Assembly: GCA_017744935.1 (NCBI GenBank)
Contig: JAGIAI010000015.1
Location: 1 to 64,000 of the forward strand
Length of the DNA: 64,000 nt
Reading direction: 5' to 3'
DNA from: Variovorax sp.
GTDB taxonomy: Bacteria > Pseudomonadota > Gammaproteobacteria > Burkholderiales > Burkholderiaceae_C
Of this stretch, positions 8,539 to 17,281 are shown one piece after another. The first letter of the stretch is position 1, and every line of letters starts with the position of its first letter. The position numbers and the translations under genes are program-made. The notes beneath the pieces are model-generated. The model worked only from the letters and a program-made list of their open reading frames with translations. It was not told where the DNA came from and searched no databases.

Positions 8539-9183
8539 ATGAGTGCAAGCCGTCCCGCCCAACCGATCAAGGTCTACAGCGCGTCCCTGTCCGGCCATGC
8601 GCATCGCGTACGGCTCTTTCTTTCGCTGCTCGACTTGCCGTTCGAGACCATCGAGGTCGACATGCGAGCCGGCGCGCATCGGGCGCCCGAATTCCTGCGC
8701 CGCAATGCGTTCGGACAGGTGCCGGTCATCGAGGATGGCGACGTGACCGTGGCCGATTCCAACGCGATCATGGTCTACCTCAACGAGCGCTATGCGGAGG
8801 ATCCGGGGCGCTGGTATCCGCGCGACCCGTTCGGTGCTGCGCAGGTGCAGCGCTGGCTCTCGGTCGCTGCCGGGCAACTCGCGGGCGGGCCGGCCACGGC
8901 GCGTGTCATCGTGCTGTTCGGCCTGCGACGGGATCCCGCCGAGATCGTTGCGCGATCGCATGATCTGCTGCGCGTGATGAACGACGAACTCGCCACGCGC
9001 CCCTTCCTCGCGGGTGAGTCGCCGACGCTGGCCGACATCGCGAACTACAGCTACGTCGCGCATGCGCCGGAAGGCAATGTGTCGCTCGCGGACTATCCGC
9101 ACGTGCAGGCGTGGCTCGCACGCATCGAGGCGCTGCCGGGCTTCCAGCCGATGGCAGCGTCGCGCGTCGGGCTGGCGGCATGA
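8539..9183 (+). CDS. Glutathione S-transferase
   Basis: A 214-residue cytosolic glutathione S-transferase. The N-terminal thioredoxin-like domain starts IKVYSASLSGHAHRVRLFL, with Ser in SLSG in the place of the usual catalytic Ser/Cys, followed by FGQVPVIEDGDVTVADSNAI, the glutathione-binding cis-Pro and Ser region. The helical domain has the family motif SPTLADIANYSYV. A TGGAGA ribosome binding site precedes the ATG at 8539. Its stop codon overlaps the next start by ATGA, so the two are translationally coupled. Detoxification by glutathione conjugation is the likely role; the substrate is unknown. Confidence 0.9.
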   Translation: MSASRPAQPIKVYSASLSGHAHRVRLFLSLLDLPFETIEVDMRAGAHRAPEFLRRNAFGQVPVIEDGDVTVADSNAIMVYLNERYAEDPGRWYPRDPFGAAQVQRWLSVAAGQLAGGPATARVIVLFGLRRDPAEIVARSHDLLRVMNDELATRPFLAGESPTLADIANYSYVAHAPEGNVSLADYPHVQAWLARIEALPGFQPMAASRVGLAA

Positions 9184-10163
9184 ACGCCCGTCCCTGGCAT
9201 GAGGGCGAACGCGCGATGCAGGCCCGCGTGGGCGCCGCTGAAAGGCTCGCCGAGATCGGTCCGCGCATCATGCGGGACTTCATGCCGGACCAGCACCGCA
9301 CCTTCTTCGCGCAACTGCCCTTCATGATCGCGGGCAGCCTCGACGAAGCGGGTCAACCGTGGGCGAGCGTGCTCGCGGCGCCGCCGGGATTCGCGCATTC
9401 ACCGGATGTGAATCACCTTCGCATCGACACGCTGGCGGCTGCGGGCGATCCGCTCTCGGCTGCGCTGGTTGCGGATGCGCCCATCGGCCTGCTTGGTATC
9501 GAGCCGCATACGCGGCGGCGCAACCGGATGAACGGGATCGTGTCCGAGATCGATACCCGCGGCTTCACGGTCGAAGTGCGCCAGAGCTTCGGCAACTGCC
9601 CGCGATACATCCAGGCGCGTGAGCCGTTGTTCGTGGACGAGGGGCATCCGGCGGGCGAAGCGCGCCGCACGGATCGTCTGGATGCCGAGGCCCGGCGCAT
9701 CATCGAAAAGGCCGACACCTTCTTCATCGCGACCGCACATCCTTCGACGGGGGATGGCGACGCATCGCATGGCATCGATGTGTCGCACCGTGGCGGGCGG
9801 CCGGGCTTCGTTCGGGTGTCGGGCGACGGCACGCTGACGGCGCCGGATTTCAACGGCAATACCTTCTTCAACACGCTTGGCAATATCGCGGTGAATCCAC
9901 GGGCGGGGCTGTTGTTCATCGACTTCGAGTCCGGGGATCTTCTGCATGTCGCGGTGCGTGCCGAGGTCGTGTCGGAAGGGGACGAGCTGACAGCGTTCGA
10001 AGGGGCCGAGCGGCTGCTTCGCATGAAGGTCGTCTCGGCGCTTCATCGCCGGTCGGCGCTCCCGCTGCGCTGGGGTCAGGCGGAGTTGTCGCCGCATCTC
10101 GCGGGCACCGGCACCTGGGCCGAAGTCGCGCGGTTCAATGAAAGCGCGGGATCCGCGCATTGA
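9180..10163 (+). CDS. Pyridoxamine 5'-phosphate oxidase-fold flavoprotein
   Basis: A 327-residue protein with two regions of the split-barrel flavin-binding fold. In the N-terminal part DQHRTFFAQLPFMIAGSLDEAGQPWASVLAAPPGF is followed by RNRMNGIVSEI. In the C-terminal part KADTFFIATAHPSTGDGDASHGIDVSHRGGRPGFVRV and the phrase NTFFNTLGNIAVNPRAGLLFIDFESGDLLHV are typical of PPOX-type oxidoreductases. The start overlaps the glutathione S-transferase stop (ATGA). The pair may handle electrophiles or peroxides together, an inference from coupling. Its 3' end overlaps the tail of the convergent P450 gene by 29 bases. Confidence 0.82.
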   Translation: MNARPWHEGERAMQARVGAAERLAEIGPRIMRDFMPDQHRTFFAQLPFMIAGSLDEAGQPWASVLAAPPGFAHSPDVNHLRIDTLAAAGDPLSAALVADAPIGLLGIEPHTRRRNRMNGIVSEIDTRGFTVEVRQSFGNCPRYIQAREPLFVDEGHPAGEARRTDRLDAEARRIIEKADTFFIATAHPSTGDGDASHGIDVSHRGGRPGFVRVSGDGTLTAPDFNGNTFFNTLGNIAVNPRAGLLFIDFESGDLLHVAVRAEVVSEGDELTAFEGAERLLRMKVVSALHRRSALPLRWGQAELSPHLAGTGTWAEVARFNESAGSAH

Positions 10164-11286
10164 CGGATGGCTGGTAGTCCCATCCGTTCGCCAGCAGCGC
10201 TTCGGTACGGAGGCCGCCCGACAGCAACGCCTGGAGCCCCGCAGCCGCGATCGTGAATGCAAGCATCTGGCCCGGGCAGGCGTGCGGACCGTAGCCAAAG
10301 CCGAGCGATTGCCTGTGGGTCCGCATCAGCTCGAAAGTCGCTGGCGCGGGGTTGAGCGCCGGGTCGCGGTTTGCTGCTGCCAACACCAGCAGAACCGCGT
10401 CGCCCGGCGCGAGCACGTTGCCGTCGACGATGGTGGATCGCAGGGCGAAGCGACGCGTGTTCTGCACCGAAGGATCGTGGCGCGCGACTTCTTCGATCAA
10501 CGCCGGCAGCAGTTCCCATCGCGAGGCAAGCTTGCGCCGGAGATCCGGCTCACGCGCCAGTGCCGTGAGGCTGTTGGCCAGGAGACCGGCGGTCGCTTCG
10601 CAGGTCTGCGACATCAGCCCGACGAGATTCGCGTGCAGGGTGCGTGAGCGTGTCGCCGGTGCTTCGGCCTGCACGGCCGCGAGCAAGCTGCCGTGCGGCG
10701 CGGGCCGGACATTCGCGATGCCTTCGAAGCGGTCCATCAACGCCGCAGCGGCGGTGCTCGCGGCATCCAACTGAGTGGGCGTCGAAAGCGGCGAGAGGCA
10801 TGCGACGAATTCGCGCATCCAGTCGGACAGGACCGGCAGTTCGTCATCCGCGAAGCCGAGCAGGTGTGCCACGGCGCGCACCGGATACGAAAGGCAGAAA
10901 CCGGACAGCGGCGCGTGCGGCATCTGCGTCGCGATCTGCCCCGCGGCCTCGCGTGCCGGGACGAGATCCAGTCCCGCCAGCGCGCGTTGCAGCACGGGCT
11001 TGTGCGTCGTATGGGTTTCGCCGTCATTCATCCGCACCAACTGCCCGAAGACTTCACCCGCGGGCGTACCCGCGATCGCGGGTGGCACCGGCTCGGCGAC
11101 CGGACGTACGCGCAGCGCGTCGTTTGTCAGCAGGTCGCGCACCACGTTGGCGCGACTTGCGACCCAGAGCCGCAGGCGCTCGTCGCGGACCAGCGCCGGC
11201 CCGCTTCGCAGCGTGGCGTACCAGGGATAGGGATTGGGATGCGTGACGGCCGCGATGGCGTCGCTGGGTGGCGCTGTGTGTGTCAT
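10135..11286 (-). CDS. Cytochrome P450 with an atypical I helix
   Basis: A 383-residue soluble bacterial P450. The haem-binding loop FGYGPHACPG has its Cys ligand at about 337. The K-helix ExxR is E266-R269 in IEEVARHD, and PAPATFELMRTHRQSLGFG leads into the haem loop. The I helix reads LMSQTCEATAGLLANSL. Aligned with the usual AGxET motif, the acid is kept (E230) but the following Thr is Ala (A231) and the AG pair is QT. Its 3' end overlaps the convergent flavoprotein gene. It is divergent from an ArsR-type regulator 51 bases away. No ferredoxin or reductase gene is adjacent. Substrate unknown. Confidence 0.88.
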   Translation of the reverse strand: MTHTAPPSDAIAAVTHPNPYPWYATLRSGPALVRDERLRLWVASRANVVRDLLTNDALRVRPVAEPVPPAIAGTPAGEVFGQLVRMNDGETHTTHKPVLQRALAGLDLVPAREAAGQIATQMPHAPLSGFCLSYPVRAVAHLLGFADDELPVLSDWMREFVACLSPLSTPTQLDAASTAAAALMDRFEGIANVRPAPHGSLLAAVQAEAPATRSRTLHANLVGLMSQTCEATAGLLANSLTALAREPDLRRKLASRWELLPALIEEVARHDPSVQNTRRFALRSTIVDGNVLAPGDAVLLVLAAANRDPALNPAPATFELMRTHRQSLGFGYGPHACPGQMLAFTIAAAGLQALLSGGLRTEALLANGWDYQPSVNARIPRFH

Positions 11287-11337
11287 GGCGAGAGTGTGGG
11301 CTTTCTCTTGCAGACACACTTCGCTTACGATCGAAAT

Positions 11338-12024
11338 ATGGATGCAAATGCCGACATCGATCTGGCCCGCCTCGCAGGCGCCATTGCCGAGCCCGCCCGC
11401 GCACGCATGCTGTGCTGCCTGATGGATGGCCACGCGCGCACGGCCACTGAGCTTGCCACTGTTGCCGACGTGGCGGCATCGACCGCCAGCGCGCATCTGT
11501 CGCGCCTCAAGGAGCAGCGCCTCGTCGAGTCGGTCGCTCAAGGCAAGCACCGCTACTTCCGGCTTGCGAGCGGCCAGGTGGCGACCGCGCTCGAAAGCCT
11601 GCTCGTCGTTGCCGGCACGCCGCGTGGTGAATTCAAGCCGACCACGCCGAACCGCCTGCGCAGTGCGCGCACCTGCTACGACCACATGGCGGGCGCCGCC
11701 GGTGTCGCGTTGCACGATCGGCTGCATGAACATGGCTGGCTGCAAGGCACGTCCGACGATGGCGACTACGCCCTGACCTCCGAAGGCGCCATTGCACTTG
11801 AAACGCTGGGCATCGATGTCGACGCGCTGCGCACGTCCCGCCGCCGCTTCGCCTGCGCCTGCCTGGACTGGAGCGAAAGGCGCCCGCATCTGGGTGGTGC
11901 GCTGGGCGCAGCATGGCTGCAACTCGCACTGCGCCGCGACTGGGTCCGCCAGGACCTCGACGACCGCGCGCTCGCTGTCACAGCCAAGGCGCAGCGAGAA
12001 CTCCCCGAACTCTTCGGCGCCTAG
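11338..12024 (+). CDS. ArsR-type winged-helix transcriptional regulator
   Basis: A 228-residue regulator, longer than the roughly 100 residues of simple ArsR proteins. The N-terminal helix-turn-helix is clear: ARLAGAIAEPARARMLCCLM, then ATELATVADVAASTASAHLS and the wing VESVAQGKHRYFRLA. The C-terminal 120 residues contain TCYDHMAGAAGVALHDRL and a Cys-containing FACACLDWSERRPHLGGALGAAW, a layout common to a group of ArsR-like regulators without the usual metal-binding set. It is divergent from the P450 gene and may repress it. The start at 11338 gives the correct helix-turn-helix spacing; no strong ribosome binding site is seen. Confidence 0.85.
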   Translation: MDANADIDLARLAGAIAEPARARMLCCLMDGHARTATELATVADVAASTASAHLSRLKEQRLVESVAQGKHRYFRLASGQVATALESLLVVAGTPRGEFKPTTPNRLRSARTCYDHMAGAAGVALHDRLHEHGWLQGTSDDGDYALTSEGAIALETLGIDVDALRTSRRRFACACLDWSERRPHLGGALGAAWLQLALRRDWVRQDLDDRALAVTAKAQRELPELFGA

Positions 12025-12025
12025 G

Positions 12026-13576
12026 CTACTGAAACGCGACTTCGGCGAAGCTGCGCAATTTGCGGCTGTGGAGGCGACTTGAACCTTCCTGGCGCAGCAC
12101 GTCGATCGCAGCCATGCCGATGCGCAAGTGCTGTTCCACCCGCTCGCGATAGAACTGATTGGCCATCCCGGGCAGCTTGATCTCGCCGTGCAGCGGCTTG
12201 TCGCTCACGCACAGCAGGGTGCCGTATGGCACGCGGAAGCGGAAGCCGTTGGCAGCGATGGTGGCGCTTTCCATGTCGAGCGCGACCGCGCGGCTCTGGC
12301 TGAAGCGGCGCTGCGGCTGGTTGCCGGGCAGCAGTTCCCAGTTGCGGTTGTCGGTGCTCGCAACCGTGCCGGTGCGCATGATCTTCTTGAGCTCGGTGCC
12401 CTGCATGCCGGTGACGTCGGCGACCGCCTTCTCGAGCGCAAGCTGGATTTCCGACAGCGCGGGGATCGGCACCCAGAGCGGCAACTCTTCGTCCAGCACA
12501 TGGTCCTCGCGCACATAGGCATGCGCGAGCACGTAGTCGCCGAGCTGCTGCCCCTGCCGCAGTCCGGCGCAGTGGCCGAGCATCATCCAGGCGTGCGGCC
12601 GCAGCACCGCCACGTGGTCCGTGATGGTTTTCGCGTTGGCCGGGCCGACGCCGATGTTGACCATCGTGATGCCGGTGCAGTCCTCGCGCACGAGGTGGTA
12701 GCCGGGCATCTGCGGCAGGCGCGGGGGCGGCGTGCCCTGCGTGCCGTCGAGCAGGCTGCCGTACAGGTCGCTCGCGCCGGGGGAGAGGCCGCGACGGCGC
12801 GTGATCACGTTGCCGGGCTCGATGAAGGCGATGTATTCGCTGTTTTCGTCCGCCATCGCTTCGTGCCCCAGCCGCACGAATTCATCGATGTAGAACTGGT
12901 AGTTGGTGAAGAGCACGAAGTTCTGGAACCAGTCCGGTGCGGTGCCGCTGTAGTGCCGCAGGCGGTGCAGCGAGTAGTCGACCCGCGCGGCGGTGAAGAG
13001 CGACAGCGGTTGGGCCTCTCCAGGCTTGGCTTCGAAGGTGCCGTTGGCGATGCCGTCGTCCATCGCGCCGAGGTCCGGCAAGTCGAACACGTCGCGCATG
13101 AGCGCGCGACGCTCGGCGCTCATCGTGCCTTCGATGTGATCGTTCTCCGCGAAAGAGAAGTGGATCGGTATCGGCTGCGTACTGGTGCCGATCTCGAGTT
13201 CGACCTGGTGGTTTTCGAGCAGCAACCTGAACTGCTCGCGGTAGTAGCGCTGGAAGAGGTCCGGCCGGGTCAGCGTCGTCTCGAAGCGGCCCGGGCCGGA
13301 AACGAATCCGTAACTCAGCCCCGCGTTGGCCGCCGGCGTCTGCCGCGAAGCGGTATGGGTGTGCACCCGCACGAAGGGGTAGCAGGCCCGCACCCGCCCG
13401 GGCAGGCTTTCACCGGCAACGAAGCGCTGCATGGCATCGCGCAGATGTTGCAGGCCCCCGGCGTAGATCTCGCGAACCTGTTCGAGGGCGGTGTCCGGGT
13501 CCGTGAAACGGGCCGGCGCAATGAAGGCGGGCATGTAGGGCATCGCCGCATTGTGCAGCGAGCCGATGACAGTCAT
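12026..13576 (-). CDS. amn: AMP nucleosidase
   Basis: A 516-residue AMP nucleosidase, which splits AMP into adenine and ribose 5-phosphate. The N-terminal AMN-specific domain (about 1-190) contains YPFVRVHT and PIPIHFSFAENDHIEG. The C-terminal nucleoside-phosphorylase-like domain carries TGITMVNIGVGPANAKTITDHVAVLRP, WMMLGHCAGLR and AVALDMESATIAANGFR, the last with the conserved DMES. The ATG at 13576 shares its A with the stop of the glutathione reductase gene (TGATG), so translation is coupled. Length is close to that of characterised family members. It ends one base away from the convergent arsR-type gene. Confidence 0.93.
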   Translation of the reverse strand: MTVIGSLHNAAMPYMPAFIAPARFTDPDTALEQVREIYAGGLQHLRDAMQRFVAGESLPGRVRACYPFVRVHTHTASRQTPAANAGLSYGFVSGPGRFETTLTRPDLFQRYYREQFRLLLENHQVELEIGTSTQPIPIHFSFAENDHIEGTMSAERRALMRDVFDLPDLGAMDDGIANGTFEAKPGEAQPLSLFTAARVDYSLHRLRHYSGTAPDWFQNFVLFTNYQFYIDEFVRLGHEAMADENSEYIAFIEPGNVITRRRGLSPGASDLYGSLLDGTQGTPPPRLPQMPGYHLVREDCTGITMVNIGVGPANAKTITDHVAVLRPHAWMMLGHCAGLRQGQQLGDYVLAHAYVREDHVLDEELPLWVPIPALSEIQLALEKAVADVTGMQGTELKKIMRTGTVASTDNRNWELLPGNQPQRRFSQSRAVALDMESATIAANGFRFRVPYGTLLCVSDKPLHGEIKLPGMANQFYRERVEQHLRIGMAAIDVLRQEGSSRLHSRKLRSFAEVAFQ

Positions 13577-14928
13577 CAGGGCATCGGTTCCCGCATCGTG
13601 ACGAACTCTTCGGCAACGGTCGGATGGATGCCGATCGTGCTGTCGAACATCGCCTTGGTCGCGCCGGCGCGCATGGCGACCGCGAAGCCCTGGACGATCT
13701 CGCCGGCGTCCGGGCCGACCATGTGCAGGCCCACCACGCGGTCGCTCTTCGTGTCGACGATCAGCTTCATGAAGGTGCGCTCCTTGCTGCCGGAGATCGT
13801 ATGCCGCAGCGCCCGGAATTCGCTGGAAAAGAGAGTGACCTCGCCGAACTTCATACGCGCACCCGCCTCGGTGTAGCCGCAGGTGCCGACGTTGGGGTGC
13901 GTGAAAACGGCGGTCGGCGTGAATTCGTAGTCGAGCCGCCGCTTGCCCTGCCCGAAGAGCGTGTCGACCACCACCATGGCCTCGGCGAGGGCCACCGGCG
14001 TGAGTTGCTGCCGTGTGGACACGTCGCCCACCGCGAAGATCGACGGCACCGAGGCGCGATAGTGCGCGTCGACCACGACGCTCCCGCGTGCGTCGAGCTG
14101 CACGCCGACGGTTTCGAGGCCGAGCCCCTGCGTGTTGGGCATGCGGCCGGTCGCGAACAGGATGGCATCGGCTTCCACGCGCTGGCCGCGCGAGAGCAGG
14201 GCGCACAGGCCGTTTTCGATGCGGTTCACCATCGTCACTTCGCTGTTGTAGTGAATGTCGATGCCGGTGCGCACCATCTCGCGGCCGAGGAAATCGCGCA
14301 CGTCCTCGTCGAAGCCATTGAGCAGATGCGCGCCGCGCTGCACCTGCGTGACCTTCGCGCCGAGGCCGTTGAAGATCGAGGCGAACTCGCAGGCGATGTA
14401 GCCGCCGCCGACGACCAGCAGCCGCTTCGGAAAGGGATCGAGGTCGAACATCGCGTCGGACACCAGGACGTGCTCGCGCCCTTGGAGGTCTGGTACGAAC
14501 GGCATGCCGCCGGTCGCGATCAGCACATTCTTTGCGGTGTACTTCTTCTCGCCGGCCTGCACGGTGTGCGCGTCCGCGAGCTGCGCCCAGGCCTGGATCA
14601 GCGTCACGCCCGCGCCTTCGAGCAGGCTGCGGTACACGCCGTTGAGACGCTGGATCTCCTGTGCGCGATTGGCCTTCAGGCGCGCCCAGTCGAAGTGCGT
14701 TTCGCCGACGTGCCAGCCGTAGCCCTGCGCTTCCTCGAAGGATTCGGCATAGCCGGCGGCATAGCTGTAGAGCTTCTTGGGAATGCAGCCCACGTTGACG
14801 CAGGTGCCGCCGAGTTCGGCGCATTCAGCGACCGCCACGCGGGCACCGCGCTGGGCGGCCATGCGTGCGGCGCGCACGCCGCCGCTTCCGCCGCCGATCA
14901 CGAAAAGGTCGAAGTCGAAGGTGCGCAT
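13576..14928 (-). CDS. gor: Glutathione-disulfide reductase
   Basis: A 450-residue flavoprotein disulfide reductase. FAD motif DLFVIGGGSGGVRAARMAA, redox-active Cys43 and Cys48 in GGTCVNVGCIPKK, NADPH-binding GGGYIACEFASIFNGLG, second FAD motif FAVGDVS, and the C-terminal catalytic HPTVAEE with His at about 435. The Cys spacing and the tail fit glutathione reductase rather than lipoamide dehydrogenase or mercuric reductase. AAGGAG lies six bases before the ATG at 14928. It is coupled to AMP nucleosidase by a one-base stop/start overlap. Confidence 0.92.
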   Translation of the reverse strand: MRTFDFDLFVIGGGSGGVRAARMAAQRGARVAVAECAELGGTCVNVGCIPKKLYSYAAGYAESFEEAQGYGWHVGETHFDWARLKANRAQEIQRLNGVYRSLLEGAGVTLIQAWAQLADAHTVQAGEKKYTAKNVLIATGGMPFVPDLQGREHVLVSDAMFDLDPFPKRLLVVGGGYIACEFASIFNGLGAKVTQVQRGAHLLNGFDEDVRDFLGREMVRTGIDIHYNSEVTMVNRIENGLCALLSRGQRVEADAILFATGRMPNTQGLGLETVGVQLDARGSVVVDAHYRASVPSIFAVGDVSTRQQLTPVALAEAMVVVDTLFGQGKRRLDYEFTPTAVFTHPNVGTCGYTEAGARMKFGEVTLFSSEFRALRHTISGSKERTFMKLIVDTKSDRVVGLHMVGPDAGEIVQGFAVAMRAGATKAMFDSTIGIHPTVAEEFVTMREPMP

Positions 14929-14989
14929 CGGGAACTCCTTGGTGGCGAGACTTTAGCCCGCCGCCCGAGGAAGCCGATGCGCCGGGTCT

Positions 14990-17134
14990 TCAGGGCCTGT
15001 CCGGCTGGGCCTGGTCAGGGCGTCCCTGGCCGCGTTGCCGTCCTTCCTGCGCCTGCCGGATCGCCTGTTGCTGCTGCGCCTGCTGTTGCTGGGCGCGCAT
15101 CGCGGCCTGTTGCTGTTGTTGCTGGAGCTGCTGCATCTGCTGCGCTTGTGCCTGTGCCGCGCGCTGCTGCATCTCCATCTGCTGCCGCTGGAGTTGCTGC
15201 GCCTCCTGCTGCTGGCGTTGCGCCTGCATGGCCTGGGCGGCGGCGCGTTGCTGTTGCGCTTCCATCTGCTGGCGCTGCATCTGCATCTGCTGCGCTTGCT
15301 GGGCTTGCGCAGCCCGCTGCTGGGCCTCCTGTTGCTGCCGCTGTGCCTGCTGCAGCTGCTGGGCCTGTTGTGCCTGCGCAGCTTGTGCTGCCGCGCGTTG
15401 CTGCGCTTCCTGCTGTTGCCGTTGGGCCTGCATCGCCTGCGCCGCGGCACGTTGCTGGGCTTCAGCTTGCGCACGTTGCGCCTGCTGGGCTTGCTGCGCC
15501 TGTTGCTGCATCTGTTGCGCTTGCTGCTCCCGCGCGGCCGAGCGCTGCTGCGCTTCCTGCTGCTGGCGTTGAGCCTGCTGGAACTGCTGTGCCTGCGCTG
15601 CCTGTGCCGCCTGCGCACCTGCACGCTGCTGGGCTTCGAATTGCTGCCGCTGGGCCTGCATGGCCTGCGCGGTGGCGCGCTGCTGCATCTCGGTCTGCTG
15701 TCGCTGAAGCTGCTGAGCCTGCTGCACCTGCAATGCCTGCTGGAACTGATGCTGCTGTGCTGCCTGGATTGCAGCCGGCGGTGGTGCGACCTGTCGGCCG
15801 AGGCCGAAGCGGGCGCCGGAGGGATGTTCGCCGCCGCCTACGCGCGGCGGAATCGGTACCCCCATCCCGACAGGCACGTTCACCAGGCGGTCGTGCGGAA
15901 GCTGGATCACCTCGCGCCGTCCGACGGGGCCGCGTCCGAAGGCATCCACCGGCACGACCGTGGTCGCACCCGGCATCTGCCGGTTGGCGAACGCGACGTT
16001 GTTCGGCGGCACGCGCGTTCCGAGCGCGGCGCGATTGGCCGCGTCGACATAGCGCTGGCTCGCGCGATAGCCTGGCCGCCAGGCTTCGCCCGGTGCGAGC
16101 GGGAACCAGCCCACGCCCTGCCGGCCGCCGCTGATCGCGAGATTTGCGCCCGCGATACCGCCACCGACGAACCCCACCAGCGCAGGCGCATAGACCGGCC
16201 TCGTGTGCGGACGGCCAGGCACCCAGCCCCAGCGCGGACCGATGCGTGCCCAGCGGCCGTAGTGCATCGGCGCGAAGCCCCACGGCGCGGCGTCGATCCA
16301 GGTCCAGCCCCAGGGCGCGATGTCCACCCACTGGCCGTATTGGTAGGGTGCCCAGCTCGCATCCACGCCTCGCGGATACCAGACCTCGCCATAGGTCGGG
16401 TCGCTCTGCCAGTCGCCATAGGTGTCGAGCTGCTGATAGCCGAGCATGTCGCGAGATACGTAGCGTGCGGACGTGGATTGATCGTCGAGGCGATCCCGCT
16501 CCGCGACCCAGCGGTCGAAATCGGTCGAGGCACGCGGCGGCGCGCCGGTGTCTTCGGCGAGGTTGCGGCCGGACACCGTCAACTGCTGGTGGGCGTCCAG
16601 CGGCATCGATTCGCCGTTTTCGCCGAACAGCGTGAGGTGGCCGGCGGCGACGGCGATCTGCGTGGTTCCGGCCCCCGGATCGGTGTCGATGCGAAAGTCG
16701 CCGGCCCCGTCGATGACCGCGGCGAGGTTGGCGGTGCCGATCTCGATCCGCTGCCCGGCGAGTTCGTCGCGAACGCGCATCTGGACATCGCCCTGCGTGG
16801 CGGTCAGGCGGAATGTCTGGTCGTCCAGTTCGGACAAGGTGATGGCGGTCTGCTCGTTGAGCCTGACCGCAGTCGATCCGACGTAGATCTCGGCGCGCGA
16901 ATTGCGATCGGTCCACAGGCGGTCGCCGGTGGTCAGCGGGCGATTCGGGTCGGCCTGGTACCAGTTGTCGTCGCCGGCTGGCGACACGCTCACGGTGCCC
17001 TGCTGGAAGTTGAGTCGTCCTACGCGCCCCGGCGGGTCCTGCTGCGCTGCGGCATTCAGTCCGACGAAGAGCATGAAGAGTCCCAGCAGCCAGCCGGCCG
17101 TGCGGCGTAGGAGGGGGGGACGGCGTGGATTCAT
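14990..17134 (-). CDS. FecR-domain (DUF6600-like) exported protein with a long Gln/Ala-rich tail
   Basis: A 714-residue secreted protein. Residues 1-31 form a signal peptide (GWLLGLFMLFVGLNAAAQ). A FecR-like region follows (GRLNFQQGTVSV, TTGDRLWTDRNSRAEIYVG, GDVQMRVRDEL). Then comes a Trp/Tyr/Gly-rich section with EVWYPRGVDASWAPYQYGQW and APWGWTWIDAAPWGFAPMHYG, typical of DUF6600 proteins. From about residue 453 to the end the protein is almost only Gln and Ala with Arg, Glu and Met, predicted as a long coiled coil or helix. AGGGAG precedes the ATG at 17134. No function is known. The FecR-like part suggests cell-envelope location. Confidence 0.82.
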   Translation of the reverse strand: MNPRRPPLLRRTAGWLLGLFMLFVGLNAAAQQDPPGRVGRLNFQQGTVSVSPAGDDNWYQADPNRPLTTGDRLWTDRNSRAEIYVGSTAVRLNEQTAITLSELDDQTFRLTATQGDVQMRVRDELAGQRIEIGTANLAAVIDGAGDFRIDTDPGAGTTQIAVAAGHLTLFGENGESMPLDAHQQLTVSGRNLAEDTGAPPRASTDFDRWVAERDRLDDQSTSARYVSRDMLGYQQLDTYGDWQSDPTYGEVWYPRGVDASWAPYQYGQWVDIAPWGWTWIDAAPWGFAPMHYGRWARIGPRWGWVPGRPHTRPVYAPALVGFVGGGIAGANLAISGGRQGVGWFPLAPGEAWRPGYRASQRYVDAANRAALGTRVPPNNVAFANRQMPGATTVVPVDAFGRGPVGRREVIQLPHDRLVNVPVGMGVPIPPRVGGGEHPSGARFGLGRQVAPPPAAIQAAQQHQFQQALQVQQAQQLQRQQTEMQQRATAQAMQAQRQQFEAQQRAGAQAAQAAQAQQFQQAQRQQQEAQQRSAAREQQAQQMQQQAQQAQQAQRAQAEAQQRAAAQAMQAQRQQQEAQQRAAAQAAQAQQAQQLQQAQRQQQEAQQRAAQAQQAQQMQMQRQQMEAQQQRAAAQAMQAQRQQQEAQQLQRQQMEMQQRAAQAQAQQMQQLQQQQQQAAMRAQQQQAQQQQAIRQAQEGRQRGQGRPDQAQPDRP
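15000..15775 (-). repeat. Low-complexity CAG/GCC-rich repeat tract encoding the Gln/Ala tail
   Basis: On the coding strand this stretch is a run of irregular repeats of CAG, CAA, GCG and GCC codons with recurring units such as QAMQAQRQQQEAQQ and AQQAQQ. The repeated units are not identical at DNA level, so they are degenerate tandem duplications rather than a recent expansion. Such tracts are prone to slippage length changes, so the tail length may vary between strains. Confidence 0.75.
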
Positions 17135-17281
17135 GATGGCACTCCCTTGGTTCTGCCTACTCAACGCGCGAGGTCCGTCCCGCGCTGTCGTCTGCAATGC
17201 AAACCAGGATGAATATCTCGCGCAGGAAGAAACCGTATGTAAGTCCAGCGCGCGCCCCCGCGTGGGCTCAGCCGCAGCGTT

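Noticed and set aside
15000..15775. Possible CRISPR array or tandem satellite in the CAG-rich tract
   Set aside because: The repeats are irregular, in frame and encode a Gln/Ala tail; there are no uniform repeat-spacer units.
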